Shown here: positions 8,322 to 17,452 of the stretch, piece by piece
Position numbering within the stretch: the first letter of the stretch is position 1
How the letters are laid out: each line of letters starts with the position of its first letter
Origin: Herbiconiux flava
GTDB lineage: Bacteria; Actinomycetota; Actinomycetes; Actinomycetales; Microbacteriaceae
DNA length: 64,000 nt
NCBI RefSeq assembly: GCF_013409865.1
Contig: NZ_JACCBM010000001.1
Coordinates: forward strand, 3,534,001 to 3,598,000
Direction of reading: 5' to 3'
Made by a program: the position numbers and the translations under genes
The notes under the pieces: model-generated
The model's database searches: none
Seen by the model: only the letters and a program-made list of their open reading frames with translations
What the model was told of the DNA's origin: nothing

Positions 8322-8871
8322 AGAGGCCGGGGTAGTCGGTGACGAAGCCCTCGTCGTCGACCTCGACGTCGCGCACGAAGCTGCCGTCGAGGGACTCGTA
8401 GCGGTAGGTCGAGGGCGCGATCCGCGTGTAGCGCTGGCGGTCGGCCGAGACGTGCAGCGACGGGATGTCGATGTACGCCGTGGTGATCTCGGCGCTCTGG
8501 CCGAGGGCCAGCCCGAGCCGGCGGATCGGCAGGGTGTTGCTGAAGGGGGTGGCGCTCAGATCGACGTCGACGGCGTCGAGGAGGTGCACGAGCATCCGCC
8601 CGTCGTCGCCCTGCCAGTGACCGTCGCCCGTCGACCACAGTTCGAGCGAGCGGCTCGTCGCGGTGTCGGCGACCGTGACGTAACGGGTGCGCCAGGCCTC
8701 GTCGCATTCGATGCGGTAGAACACGTCGAAGCCTCGGGGATCGGTCTCCGAGGGTTCGGCGGTGATGTGGCCGACCGCGGTGGCACCCGTGGGGGTCAGG
8801 GTGAGGGTGAGCCCCTCGAAGCCCGGCCTGGCTGCCGGCACCCAGGCGAGGGAGCGGGTGACGATGTGCAC
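8302..8871 (-). CDS. Putative glycolipid-binding protein (PF06475 type)
   Basis: 189 residues. The start is GTG at 8869-8871 because an AGGAGG box stands eight bases upstream; a longer frame reads on into DedA antisense and is unlikely. The protein is beta-rich, with GFDVFYRIECDEAWRTRYVTV (split here around residue 60), DGHWQGDDG and IPSLHVSADRQRYTRI, PFSNTLPIRRLGL, all typical of the glycolipid-binding family described from Pseudomonas. It has no signal peptide. Ligand and pathway are unknown. Confidence 0.8.
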   Translation of the reverse strand: MHIVTRSLAWVPAARPGFEGLTLTLTPTGATAVGHITAEPSETDPRGFDVFYRIECDEAWRTRYVTVADTATSRSLELWSTGDGHWQGDDGRMLVHLLDAVDVDLSATPFSNTLPIRRLGLALGQSAEITTAYIDIPSLHVSADRQRYTRIAPSTYRYESLDGSFVRDVEVDDEGFVTDYPGLFTRVGR

Positions 8872-8894
8872 GACGGACCTCCTCGCGCTCGAAC

Positions 8895-9566
8895 CTACTC
8901 CCCTGCCGGTCCGCTCGCCGGGCCCGTCGCCGCGCCGCGCGCCGCGCGGCGCTGGCGGAGGTAGGCGATCAGCGCCGACCCGACGGTGAGCACAACGATG
9001 CCGATCAGCACCCATTCCATGTACTGCTGCACGACCTCGGCCACCTCGGGGATGCCGCCGAGCGCGTAGCCGAGCCCGATGATCGCGGACGACCAGATCA
9101 GGGCGCCGAGGGCGTTGTAGGCCGAGAAGTGCGAGCGCTTCATCCGGCCGACACCGGCGGCGACCGGCGCGAAGGTGCGCACGACGCCGATGAACCGTGC
9201 GATCGTGACGGCCCAGCCGCCGAAGCGGTCGAAGAAGGCCTGGGTGCGGTCGACGTTCTTGCGGCTGAAGAAGCCCGAGTCGCGCCGCTCGAAGATGCCG
9301 GGGCCGGCGCGCTTGCCGATGGTGTAGCCGAGCTGGTCGCCGAGGAAGGCCGCCGCGAAGACGGCGAGGATGACGACCGGCAGGGGCAGCGGGATCGTGC
9401 CCGTGAAGGTCAGCAGACCGGCGAAGAACAGCAGGGTGTCGCCCGGCAGGAAGAAGCCGATCAGCAGCCCGGTCTCGGCGAACACGATCACGCACACCAG
9501 CAGCAGACCCCACAGTCCGGCGCCCTGGATGGCGTCCTGGAACCCGAAGATGTCTCCGGGCGCCAT
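8895..9566 (-). CDS. DedA family (SNARE-associated) membrane protein
   Basis: 223 residues from ATG 9564-9566. It carries the DedA hallmarks FFLPGDTLLFFAGLL (about 38-52), FLGDQLGYTIGKRAG (about 77-91) and RFIGVVRTFAPVAAGVGRM (about 127-145) between 4-6 hydrophobic segments. Bacterial DedA proteins are proposed to flip or scramble lipids such as undecaprenyl phosphate and to support membrane homeostasis. It follows the thioredoxin-reductase-like gene by 8 bases and is probably the third gene of the gltX operon. Confidence 0.9.
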   Translation of the reverse strand: MAPGDIFGFQDAIQGAGLWGLLLVCVIVFAETGLLIGFFLPGDTLLFFAGLLTFTGTIPLPLPVVILAVFAAAFLGDQLGYTIGKRAGPGIFERRDSGFFSRKNVDRTQAFFDRFGGWAVTIARFIGVVRTFAPVAAGVGRMKRSHFSAYNALGALIWSSAIIGLGYALGGIPEVAEVVQQYMEWVLIGIVVLTVGSALIAYLRQRRAARGAATGPASGPAGE

Positions 9567-9574
9567 GGCCGGGC

Positions 9575-10573
9575 TCACAGGGGGCCGAGGAGGTGGCGGG
9601 CGACGGCCGCGGCCGTGCGGGCGCCGGCTCCGGCGGCGACGATGAGCTGCTGCGGGCCCGGGGGTGTGAGGTCGCCGGCCGCGTAGAGGCCCGGCACCGA
9701 GGTGGCGCCCACGGCGTCGACCACGAGATGGCCGTCGGCGTCGCGCTCGAGGCCGGTGAGCTCGGCGAGGTGGGCGTCGGGGACGGTCCAGGTGGGGCGC
9801 ACGAAGCCGCCGGTGCGCGGGATGATGGTCCCGTCGGCCAGACGCACGCCGGTCAGGCCCGACCGGTCGCCCTCGAGGTCGTCGATCGGCCGGCGCTCGA
9901 CCACGATGCCGCGGGCGGCGAGGGCCGCCTCCTCGGCCTCGGTCACCGCGTCGCTGGCACCGTTCGTGAAGACGATCAGGTCGTCGGTGACCTGCGAGAC
10001 GATCAGGGCCCGCTCGGCGAGGTCGGTCGCGGTGCCGATCAGCGCCAGCGGCTGGTCGCTCTTCTCGAACAGGTCGCAGGCGAGGCAGCTGTGCAGGGCG
10101 GTGCCGTAGTAGGCGCGGATGCTCGGCAGCGCCGGCAGCGTCTCGGCCAGCCCGTGGGTCAGCACCACGACCGGCGCGGTGACCACCCGGTCGGCCGAGC
10201 CGCGCACACCGCGGGAGGTGACGGTGAACCCGCCCTCCCCCGGCGTGATCGTGCCGACGAGCCCCTGGTGGAACTCGGCGGTGGGGTAGGCAGCGAACTC
10301 CTCGCGCCCGAGGGCCCGCAGCTCGAGCGGCGAGACGCCGTCTCGGGTGATGAAGCCGTGCGAGATGAGGGTGGCCGAGTGGCGGGGCCGATTGCTGTCG
10401 AGGATCAGCACGCGGCGCCGGGCGCGCACGAGGTTGAGGCCGACGGACAGGCCGGCGGGGCCGCCGCCGATCACGATGACCTCGTAGCGGTCGCCGTCGA
10501 AGCCGCGCACGGCCTCGGCGGGGCCCGCGGCGGCCGCGGCCGCGCCCGAGACGCCCGCAGGCGCGCTCGTCAC
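9575..10573 (-). CDS. FAD-dependent oxidoreductase, thioredoxin-reductase-like
   Basis: 332 residues from GTG 10571-10573, overlapping the gltX stop by 4 bases. The FAD-binding motif [17 protein letters not shown] sits at about 31-47 and the second FAD motif at the end is [16 protein letters not shown]. The expected NAD(P) motif is only [15 protein letters not shown] rather than GxGxxA. A CxxC-like pair occurs in HSCLACDLF (about 162-170), where true thioredoxin reductases have CATC. It belongs to the family with the HGFITRDG block near residue 75. Electron donor and acceptor are not predictable; it may be a ferredoxin- or thiol-linked reductase. Confidence 0.82.
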   Translation of the reverse strand: MTSAPAGVSGAAAAAAGPAEAVRGFDGDRYEVIVIGGGPAGLSVGLNLVRARRRVLILDSNRPRHSATLISHGFITRDGVSPLELRALGREEFAAYPTAEFHQGLVGTITPGEGGFTVTSRGVRGSADRVVTAPVVVLTHGLAETLPALPSIRAYYGTALHSCLACDLFEKSDQPLALIGTATDLAERALIVSQVTDDLIVFTNGASDAVTEAEEAALAARGIVVERRPIDDLEGDRSGLTGVRLADGTIIPRTGGFVRPTWTVPDAHLAELTGLERDADGHLVVDAVGATSVPGLYAAGDLTPPGPQQLIVAAGAGARTAAAVARHLLGPL

Positions 10574-12099
10574 AGCGCCGCCACCAGCGCCTCGAGCCGC
10601 GCGATCGTCTCGGCCTTGCCGAGGATCTGCATCGACTCGAACAGCGGCGGCGAGATGCGCCGCCCCGAGAGAGCGACACGCAGCGGCCCGTAGGCCGCGC
10701 GCGGCTTCAGGCCCAGCCCGTCGATCAGCGCCGCGGCGAGCGCGGACTGGATGGCCTCGTGCTCCCACTCCGACTCCGGCACGTCGAGGAGCCCGGCGAT
10801 GGCCGCGTTCAGCACGAGCCCGGCGTTCTCGGGCAGCGACTTGCGCGCGTCCTCGTCGTAGGCGAGCGACGCGGCCGGCACGAAGAACGACGCCATCAGT
10901 GCGGGCGCCTCGCCGAGCAGCTGCATGCGCGTCTGCACGAGCGGGGCGACCTGCTCGAGCACGTGCTGCTGCGCATCCGTCAACGGAACCGTCACGATGC
11001 CCGCCGCCTCGAGGTAGGGCACGAGACGCGACGCGAAGTCGGCGGGTGCGAGCAGCCGGATGTGGTCGCCGTCGATCGACTCGGCCTTCTTCAGGTCGAA
11101 GCGGGCCGGGTTCGGCAGCACGTCGACCACGTCGAACGCCGCCACCATCTCCTCGAGCGAGAACACGTCGCGGTCGGGCGCGAGCGACCAGCCGAGCAGC
11201 GCGAGGTAGTTCACGAGGCCCTCGGGGATGAAGCCGCGCTCGCGGTGCAAGAACAGGTTCGACTCGGGGTCTCGCTTCGACAGCTTCTTGTTGCCGTCGC
11301 CCATCACGTAGGGCAGGTGGCCGAAGCGGGGCACGAAGGTGGTCACGCCGATGTCGATCAGCGCGTGGTACAGGGCGATCTGGCGTGGCGTCGACGAGAG
11401 CAGGTCCTCTCCGCGCAGCACGTGGGTGACGCCCATCAGCGCGTCGTCGAGCGGGTTCACGAGCGTGTAGAGCGGATGCCCGTTGGGCCGCACGATCACG
11501 AAGTCGGTGAACGACCCCGCCGGGAACGTGATCTCGCCGCGCACGAGGTCGTCGAACGACAGGTCGGTGTCGGGCACCCGCAGGCGGAGCGCCGGCTCGC
11601 GGCCCTCGGCGCGGAAGGCCGCCTTCTGCTCGTCGCTGAGCGTGCGGTCGCCGTTGTCGTAGCCCAGCTGCTTCGCGCGGCCGGCGGCCTCGTTGCGGGC
11701 GTCGATCTCCTCGGCGTTCGAGAAGCTCTCGTAGACGTGGCCCGACTCGAGCAGCCGCGCGATGACGTCGCGGTAGATGTCGTAGCGCTCCGACTGCCGG
11801 TAGGGGGCGTGCGGCCCGCCGATGCCGGGCCCCTCGTCCCAGTTCAGGCCGAGCCAGGTGAGCGCGTCGACGAGCTGCTCGTAGCTCTCCTCTGAGTCGC
11901 GGTTGGCGTCGGTGTCCTCGATGCGGAAGATCATCTTCCCGCCCGTGTGGCGCGCGTAGGCCCAGTTGAACAGGGCGGTGCGCACGAGGCCCACGTGGGG
12001 CGTGCCGGTGGGGCTCGGGCAGAAACGCACGCGCACGTCGGCGCCCGTGGCGGTGGAGAACGGATGCTCGGAGGACTGTGCTGGTGACGATGCGCTCAT
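10570..12099 (-). CDS. gltX: Glutamyl-tRNA synthetase
   Basis: 509 residues, a normal length for a bacterial GluRS. It charges tRNA-Glu (and in organisms with GatCAB also tRNA-Gln). The class I signatures are intact: [20 protein letters not shown] near residue 25 (HIGH region) and [13 protein letters not shown] near 275 (KMSKS region); [16 protein letters not shown] follows the first. The C-terminal half is the helical anticodon-binding cage. Divergent from a DUF1206 gene 37 bases away, and first gene of an operon with a flavoprotein (4-base overlap) and DedA. Confidence 0.97.
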   Translation of the reverse strand: MSASSPAQSSEHPFSTATGADVRVRFCPSPTGTPHVGLVRTALFNWAYARHTGGKMIFRIEDTDANRDSEESYEQLVDALTWLGLNWDEGPGIGGPHAPYRQSERYDIYRDVIARLLESGHVYESFSNAEEIDARNEAAGRAKQLGYDNGDRTLSDEQKAAFRAEGREPALRLRVPDTDLSFDDLVRGEITFPAGSFTDFVIVRPNGHPLYTLVNPLDDALMGVTHVLRGEDLLSSTPRQIALYHALIDIGVTTFVPRFGHLPYVMGDGNKKLSKRDPESNLFLHRERGFIPEGLVNYLALLGWSLAPDRDVFSLEEMVAAFDVVDVLPNPARFDLKKAESIDGDHIRLLAPADFASRLVPYLEAAGIVTVPLTDAQQHVLEQVAPLVQTRMQLLGEAPALMASFFVPAASLAYDEDARKSLPENAGLVLNAAIAGLLDVPESEWEHEAIQSALAAALIDGLGLKPRAAYGPLRVALSGRRISPPLFESMQILGKAETIARLEALVAAL

Positions 12100-12136
12100 G
12101 ACCCGCCGATTCTATCGGGGGTGGCAGGCTGGAGGG

Positions 12137-12946
12137 ATGTCCCCCACCGCGAAGAGCGCCGCTCGCGACGTCAGCCGCAACCCGGTGTTCCGCGTGGTGG
12201 CGCGAAGCGGTTTCGCCGTGAACGGCATGCTGCACATCCTGATCGGGCTGATCGCGATCGGCGTCGCGCTGCCGGGTGTGGGAGGCGGCGAGGCCGACCA
12301 GTCAGGGGCGCTCCGCCAGCTGGCCGAGACCCCCGGTGGGCTCTTCGTGCTCTGGGCGTCGGTCGTCGCGCTGTTCACCCTGGGGCTGTTCCAGATCGTG
12401 TCGCTGCCGCTCGTGCACGCAGGAGGCACGGCCAAGACCTGGGGTCGCCGGTTCAACGAGGCCGCCAAGTCGGTCGTCTACGTCGTGCTGGGCGCCACGG
12501 CGCTGATCTTCGCACTGGGCGGCTCGACCAGCGGCTCCGACACCAGCCAGACGCTGAGCGCCCGGCTGCTCGCGACCCCCGGCGGGGTCTTCCTCCTCGT
12601 CGCCGTGGGTCTCACGGTGGGCGGCTTCGGCATCGGCTTCGTGGCGATCGCGGTGCGCCGCGGCTTCCGCAAGCTGATCGTCGTGCCGGGCGGCGCGGCC
12701 GGGCGGGTGGTGCTCGGCCTCGGGGTCGCGGGCTACGCCTCCCAGGGCATCGCCCTCGTGGTGGTCGGGGTGCTCTTCGTGGTCGCGGCGGTCAGCTCCG
12801 ACTCGGCCACCGCCTCGGGCCTCGACGGAGCGCTCAAGGTGCTGGCCGAGCTGCCGTTCGGCGTCGTGCTGCTCGTGGCCGTCGGCATCGGCTTCCTGGC
12901 CTACGGGCTGTTCCTGATCGCCCGGGCGAGGCTCGCGAAGCTCTGA
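12137..12946 (+). CDS. DUF1206 domain membrane protein
   Basis: 269 residues from ATG 12137, preceded by GGAGGG; an in-frame upstream ATG at 12098 would overlap the gltX start and is less likely. Three repeated modules, each with two hydrophobic helices, are seen (ARSGFAVNGMLHILIGLIAI; AAKSVVYVVLGATALIFAL; RVVLGLGVAGYASQGIALVV), each followed by a soluble loop and an LRQLAETPGGLFVL-like block (LLATPGGVFLL, VLAELPFGVVLL). This triple repeat is the DUF1206 pattern. Function unknown. Confidence 0.85.
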   Translation: MSPTAKSAARDVSRNPVFRVVARSGFAVNGMLHILIGLIAIGVALPGVGGGEADQSGALRQLAETPGGLFVLWASVVALFTLGLFQIVSLPLVHAGGTAKTWGRRFNEAAKSVVYVVLGATALIFALGGSTSGSDTSQTLSARLLATPGGVFLLVAVGLTVGGFGIGFVAIAVRRGFRKLIVVPGGAAGRVVLGLGVAGYASQGIALVVVGVLFVVAAVSSDSATASGLDGALKVLAELPFGVVLLVAVGIGFLAYGLFLIARARLAKL

Positions 12947-12972
12947 GGGATGCGCGGGGCTGAGCGGTTGCG

Positions 12973-14553
12973 CTACGCCGCCGAGCGCAGCGACTTCAGC
13001 CGCGCGAGCACCTCGGGCGCCGAGCGGTCGAGCAGCGAGCCTCCCCAGCGCAGCCCCAGCACGAGCAGCCCGCCACCGAGGCCGAGGCCCACCGCGAGGG
13101 TGAGCCAGCCGAACAGGGCGGAGTCCAGTGCGAGGCTGAGCACCGCGAGCACCACAGCGGGGATCGTGAGCAGCAGGACGATCCCCCAGGTCGCGAAGCC
13201 CGAGAGGGCGGTCGTGAAACCGGCGCCGGGTGCGGACTTAAAGGGGTTGTCCCCCGCCTGCGGCACCGGGATCACGATGCGCGCCGAGGAGACGCTGACG
13301 ACGGCGAAGCCGCTGAGCAGCGCGGCGGCCGACAGCCCGAGCAGCATCGGCAGCCGGTCCCAGGCACCGATGACACCCACCGGGATGACCGTGCCGAGCA
13401 GCACCAGCGGCACCGAGATGAGCGCCAGCGCCCCGATCCGGCCGAGCCGGTCGTCGAGCCCGCGCACGCCGTCGGCGACATGGGTGGCGAAGGCCGTGCC
13501 GTCGAAGGAGATGTCCGCGTAGAGCGCGATGCCGAGGAAGAAGGCGATGATCGGGCCGGTGAGGGTGAAGACCCACTCCCCGGAGCCGTTCGCCGAGTAG
13601 AACCAGAGCAGCACCGGCACGAGCGGCACGGTGATGAGCTGGCGGGCGTACCGCGGGTCGCGGCGCCAGTAGGTGAGGGCGCGGGCGGCCACGGCACCGG
13701 CCGGCGTCGCGGGCAGCAGGCCGAACATCCCGGTCTTCCCCTTGGCGACGCGCCTGGCCCCGGACGCCGGCGGGGTCACCAGGGCCGCGGCGAGCGCCGC
13801 CCGCCAGACCACGAGCAGCACGGCCAGGGTCGCGAGGGCGATCACGAGCTTCACCAGGGCGGGCCCCCAGTCGCCGATGGCGACGTCGGCGGCGATCGCC
13901 CACGGGGCGCCGAACGGCGTCCAGCCGACCACGCGGGCGATCTCGGGCAGCTGCTCTGCCGAGACGGCGAGGGTGCGGCCGAGTCCGATGATGATGGGCC
14001 CGAGCAGGATGATCGGGATGAACACCAGCACGCCGCCGAGCTCGCGGAACCGCCGCTTGGACTGCAGCGTCGTCGACAGGGCGGCCACGGCCCGCGAGCC
14101 GACCACGCAGATCAGCAGCGCGATAAGGCCGCCGATCACGGCGGCGACCGCGGCGAGCGGGGAACGGATCCAGCTCGCGGCCGTCGCGACCGCGGCGATG
14201 GCGGTCACGATGCCGGGCACGCCCAGCACCCCGGAGAGCGTGAGCCCCGCCAGCAGGGTGTTCAGCGGCACAGGGAAGACCGAGAGCCGCGCCGGGTCGA
14301 GGGTCTGGTCGATGCCGAACGCGAACAACGGCACGACGATCCAGCCGAGCACCACGACGGCGCCGACGAGTACGAGCACGGTCGAGGTCAGTTCGACCGG
14401 CGCGAAGGCGAGCGCGATCAGCCCGGCGACGACGCCGAGCAGCAGTCCGAGCCCGTAGAGGCCGCCGATGATCACGGCGACGAGCTGCCAGGGGCTGCGC
14501 TTCAGCGAGTTGCGGAGGACGAGCAGCCGCAGCCTTACGAGCGTCGCAACCAT
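12973..14553 (-). CDS. ABC-2 type exporter permease
   Basis: 526 residues from ATG 14551-14553, with about 12 strongly hydrophobic segments. There are no soluble domains apart from a cytoplasmic loop near 240-290 (RRVAKGKTGMFGLL...RALTYWRRDPRYARQL), a pattern seen in large actinobacterial ABC-2 permeases. The start lies 19 bases inside the upstream ATP-binding gene, so the two are translated together. The transported substrate is not apparent; no resistance or biosynthesis genes adjoin. Confidence 0.85.
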   Translation of the reverse strand: MVATLVRLRLLVLRNSLKRSPWQLVAVIIGGLYGLGLLLGVVAGLIALAFAPVELTSTVLVLVGAVVVLGWIVVPLFAFGIDQTLDPARLSVFPVPLNTLLAGLTLSGVLGVPGIVTAIAAVATAASWIRSPLAAVAAVIGGLIALLICVVGSRAVAALSTTLQSKRRFRELGGVLVFIPIILLGPIIIGLGRTLAVSAEQLPEIARVVGWTPFGAPWAIAADVAIGDWGPALVKLVIALATLAVLLVVWRAALAAALVTPPASGARRVAKGKTGMFGLLPATPAGAVAARALTYWRRDPRYARQLITVPLVPVLLWFYSANGSGEWVFTLTGPIIAFFLGIALYADISFDGTAFATHVADGVRGLDDRLGRIGALALISVPLVLLGTVIPVGVIGAWDRLPMLLGLSAAALLSGFAVVSVSSARIVIPVPQAGDNPFKSAPGAGFTTALSGFATWGIVLLLTIPAVVLAVLSLALDSALFGWLTLAVGLGLGGGLLVLGLRWGGSLLDRSAPEVLARLKSLRSAA

Positions 14554-15302
14554 TCCGGCCCCTCCGCGTGCGTGCGGCCGCCGACGAGCTCGACGAACCG
14601 GTCCTCCAGGGTCGAGTCGCCGCGCACCTCGTCGACGGTGCCCGCGACGAGCACCCTGCCGTTCGCGACGACGGCGACGTGGTCGCACATGCGCTGCACC
14701 AGGTCCATCACGTGGCTGGAGACGATGACCGTGCCGCCGTTCTGCACGTAGCCGGCCAGGATGTCGCGGATGTTCGCGGCCGACACCGGGTCGACCGACT
14801 CGAACGGCTCGTCGAGCACCAGCAGGCGCGGGGCGTGCACGAGCGCGCACGCGAGCGCGATCTTCTTCGTCATGCCGGCCGAGTAGTCGACCACGAGGGT
14901 GCCGGCGGCCTGCTCGAGGTCGAGCAGCTTCAGCAGGTCGGCGACGCGCTCGGCCACCTCGGCGCGCTCGAGGCCGAAGAGCAGTCCGTTGTAGGTGACG
15001 AGCTGCTCGCCCGTGAGCCGGTCGAAGAGCTTGACGCCGTCGCTGAGGTTGCCGATCAGGGCCTTGGCCTTCAACGGTTCGCGCCACAGGTCGACGCCGT
15101 GCACGAGCGACTGCCCCGCATCCGGCCGGAGGAGGCCCGTGGCCATCGAGAGCGTCGTGGTCTTGCCTGCGCCGTTCGGGCCGACGAGGCCGTAGAACGA
15201 GCCGGTCGGGACCGTGAGGCTCAGGTCGTCGACGGCGAGCTTGTCGCCGAAGCGCTTGCTGAGACCGTTCAGCTGCAGCGCCGGTGCTGATGGATCGGAC
15301 AA
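14535..15302 (-). CDS. ABC exporter ATP-binding protein
   Basis: 255 residues if it starts at TTG 15300-15302 (LSDPSAPALQLNGLSKRFGD), which has GGGGGA upstream; longer in-frame starts up to 15389 exist but add an unconserved leader. Walker A is GLVGPNGAGKTTTL, the Q loop lies in LIGNLSDGVKLFDRLTGEQ, the signature is VDYSAGMTKKIALACAL (YSAGM in place of LSGGQ), Walker B is RLLVLDEPFESVD and the switch His is in VIVSSHVMD. It powers the downstream ABC-2 permease. Confidence 0.9.
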   Translation of the reverse strand: MSDPSAPALQLNGLSKRFGDKLAVDDLSLTVPTGSFYGLVGPNGAGKTTTLSMATGLLRPDAGQSLVHGVDLWREPLKAKALIGNLSDGVKLFDRLTGEQLVTYNGLLFGLERAEVAERVADLLKLLDLEQAAGTLVVDYSAGMTKKIALACALVHAPRLLVLDEPFESVDPVSAANIRDILAGYVQNGGTVIVSSHVMDLVQRMCDHVAVVANGRVLVAGTVDEVRGDSTLEDRFVELVGGRTHAEGPEWLRRS

Positions 15303-15400
15303 GGCATCCCCCAGATGTCGTCGTATCGGTACCCCCAACTCTGGCCGAACTCGCAGGCTGCGACAAATGCCCACGCCCAGAGGCGGCATACGCTCGGAGG

Positions 15401-16318
15401 ATGGCCACCCCGCGCAGCTCCGAACGGCGGGACCGCTGGCGCTCGCACCTGCTCTCCACCCTCTCGGGGCAGAGCGACGGCCGGCCGGCCTGGGTGCAGG
15501 CCATCGCCGAGGGCGACGACGTCGGCTACTTCGGCCCCGGCTCCGCGTCCTGGGCGGTGCACGGCGGCATGGCGACGATGGTGGCGGGCATCCGGGCCCT
15601 GCTCATGCAGACGCTGCACCCGGGCGCGATGGCGGGGGTGCACGACTGGTCGCGCTACAAGGAGGACCCGCTCGGCCGCCTCACGGGCACCATCCGCTGG
15701 CTCGTCACCGTGACCTTCGCCGACACGGTCGTGGCCGACCGCGAGTCGGGCCGGGTCGCCCACTTCCACGAGCGGGTGCGCGGCGAATACGTCGACAACC
15801 ACGGCGAGACGGTGCCCTACACGGCCGGCGACCCCGAGCTGCTGTCGTGGGTGCACGTGGTCTTCACCGACGCCTTCCTCGCCAGCCACACCCTCTGGGA
15901 CGCCCCGATCCCCGGTGGCGCCGATCAGTACGTGCGCGAGTGGTCGAAGGCGGGCGAGCTCATCGGTGTGCAGGATGCTCCGCGGAGCGAGCGCGAGCTC
16001 CGCGCCCAGCTCGAGGCGTTCCGGGCCTCCGGGGTGCTGAAGAGCGACGAGCGTGTGCGCGAGGCGGTGCGGTTCATCCGCCGCCCGCCGCTCGCGAAGG
16101 GCTTCCTGCCCGCCTACCGCGTCATGTTCGCCGGCGCCGTGGCGTCGCTGCCCAAGGAGTACCGGCGGATGCTCGGCCTCCGCCGCTCGCCCCTGCCGGT
16201 GATCTGGGCCACCGGCCGCGTGCTCGCCGTGGTGCGGCGCGTGATGGGCAGCGAATCGTCGTCGGAGGAGGCCGCGCTGTCGCGCATCCGTCGACTGGAG
16301 CGGGAAGCGGCCTTGTAG
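15401..16318 (+). CDS. Oxygenase MpaB family protein (DUF2236)
   Basis: 305 residues from ATG 15401, directly preceded by CTCGGAGG. The family is recognised from GPGSASWAVHGGMATMVAG (about 44-62), LMQTLHPGAMAGVHDWSRY (about 67-85), GTIRWLVTVTFAD and the HVVFTDAFLASH block with conserved His residues that bind heme b in studied relatives such as latex-clearing protein and MpaB. The natural substrate of most actinobacterial members is unknown. Divergent from the ABC exporter and 9 bases before the LacI gene. Confidence 0.85.
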   Translation: MATPRSSERRDRWRSHLLSTLSGQSDGRPAWVQAIAEGDDVGYFGPGSASWAVHGGMATMVAGIRALLMQTLHPGAMAGVHDWSRYKEDPLGRLTGTIRWLVTVTFADTVVADRESGRVAHFHERVRGEYVDNHGETVPYTAGDPELLSWVHVVFTDAFLASHTLWDAPIPGGADQYVREWSKAGELIGVQDAPRSERELRAQLEAFRASGVLKSDERVREAVRFIRRPPLAKGFLPAYRVMFAGAVASLPKEYRRMLGLRRSPLPVIWATGRVLAVVRRVMGSESSSEEAALSRIRRLEREAAL

Positions 16319-16327
16319 TCTTCGGCA

Positions 16328-17344
16328 ATGGCGATCACCCTGCACGACGTCGCGCGCCGCGCCGGGGTGTCGATCAAGACGGTGTCGAACGTCATCAACG
16401 ACTTCCCGCACATCCGTCCCGAGACCCGGGCGAGGGTGCTGGCCGCGATCGAGGAGCTGGACTACCGCCCCAATCTCACGGCTCGCGGTCTGCGATCGGG
16501 TCGCAGCGGAGCGATCGGCCTCATCATCCCCGACCTCCGGAACGCGTACTTCGCCGAGCTGGCCGGGGCCGTGATGACGGCAGCGCATCAGCGCGGCCTG
16601 TACGTGCTGATCGAGCAGATCAGCGGCTACGACAAGGAGTCGGAACTGGCCGTCCTGCGAGGTCCGCGCATGCAGATGGTCGACGGGATCCTGCACAGCG
16701 TGCTCACCCTCGACGACGAGGACGCCGGGATGCTCGACATCCCGACCCCGCTGGTGCTGCTCGGCGACCGCATCTACGGCGGACCGACCGACCATGTGAC
16801 CATGCCGAACGTCGCCGGGGCCCGAGCCGCGACGCAGCACCTGATCGGGCTCGGCTGCCGGCGTGTCCTGGCGTTCGGGGCGCACCAGGACGAGGTCGCC
16901 GGTTCCGCCGCCCTCCGTCTCCGCGGATACCTCGAAGCCATCGAGGCCGCGGGGCTGCCGGTGCGGCCGGAGCTCATCGTCGACGTGCACGACTGGCACC
17001 GCTTCGACGGCGCGGAGGCCATGCGGGCGGTCATCGCCTCCGGTCTCGACTTCGACGGAGTCGTGGCCTTCAACGATCCGCTGGCCCTGGGAGCGCTGCG
17101 CGTCGTGCAGGAGGCCGGGCTCCGGGTGCCCGACGATGTCGCGATCATCGGCTTCGACGACATCGACGAGACGCGGTACTCGCTGCCGACGCTCTCGACG
17201 ATCGATCCCGGCCGTGACGAGATCGCAGAGGTCGCCGTCGGGTGGCTCGTCGAGCGCATCGAGGCTCCGCGGGGATCGATCGCACCGCGTGAGCACGAGA
17301 CGCAGGTGCGGCTCCTGAAGCGGGAGTCGACGACTCGCTCCTGA
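16328..17344 (+). CDS. LacI family transcriptional regulator, probably of arabinoside use
   Basis: 338 residues. The N-terminal helix-turn-helix and hinge are textbook LacI: ITLHDVARRAGVSIKTVSNV (3-22) and YRPNLTARGLRSGRS (47-61). The periplasmic-binding-protein-like sugar domain follows (IGLIIPDLRNAYFAEL; PDDVAIIGFDDIDETRYSLP). Located 108 bases before a GH51 arabinofuranosidase gene in the same direction, with an operator-like repeat between them, so local control by arabinose or an arabino-oligosaccharide is likely (inference). Confidence 0.9.
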   Translation: MAITLHDVARRAGVSIKTVSNVINDFPHIRPETRARVLAAIEELDYRPNLTARGLRSGRSGAIGLIIPDLRNAYFAELAGAVMTAAHQRGLYVLIEQISGYDKESELAVLRGPRMQMVDGILHSVLTLDDEDAGMLDIPTPLVLLGDRIYGGPTDHVTMPNVAGARAATQHLIGLGCRRVLAFGAHQDEVAGSAALRLRGYLEAIEAAGLPVRPELIVDVHDWHRFDGAEAMRAVIASGLDFDGVVAFNDPLALGALRVVQEAGLRVPDDVAIIGFDDIDETRYSLPTLSTIDPGRDEIAEVAVGWLVERIEAPRGSIAPREHETQVRLLKRESTTRS

Positions 17345-17351
17345 GAGGCCC

Positions 17352-17400
17352 TTGACGGCGCCGAAGGCAACGGGCCAGGATCGTTTACAACGTTTACCCG
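17352..17400 (+). promoter_or_regulatory. Candidate promoter and LacI-type operator before abfA
   Basis: TTGACG (17352-17357) could be a -35 box, with CAGGAT 18 bases later as a weak -10. Immediately downstream GTTTACAACGTTTAC (17383-17397) holds a repeated GTTTAC around a central AACGTT, the CG-centred pattern expected for LacI-family operators. An operator here would let the adjacent LacI protein block the arabinofuranosidase promoter. Confidence 0.5.
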
Positions 17401-17452
17401 ACAGCGCTGTCGCTGTCGCCTCTCGCGCCCGCCCGTCTTCCGAAGGACAGCC

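Noticed and set aside
11966..12136. Upstream extension of the DUF1206 protein from 11966 or 12098
   Set aside because: It would overlap the gltX coding start on the other strand, and its sequence has no membrane or DUF1206 features; GGAGGG precedes the ATG at 12137.
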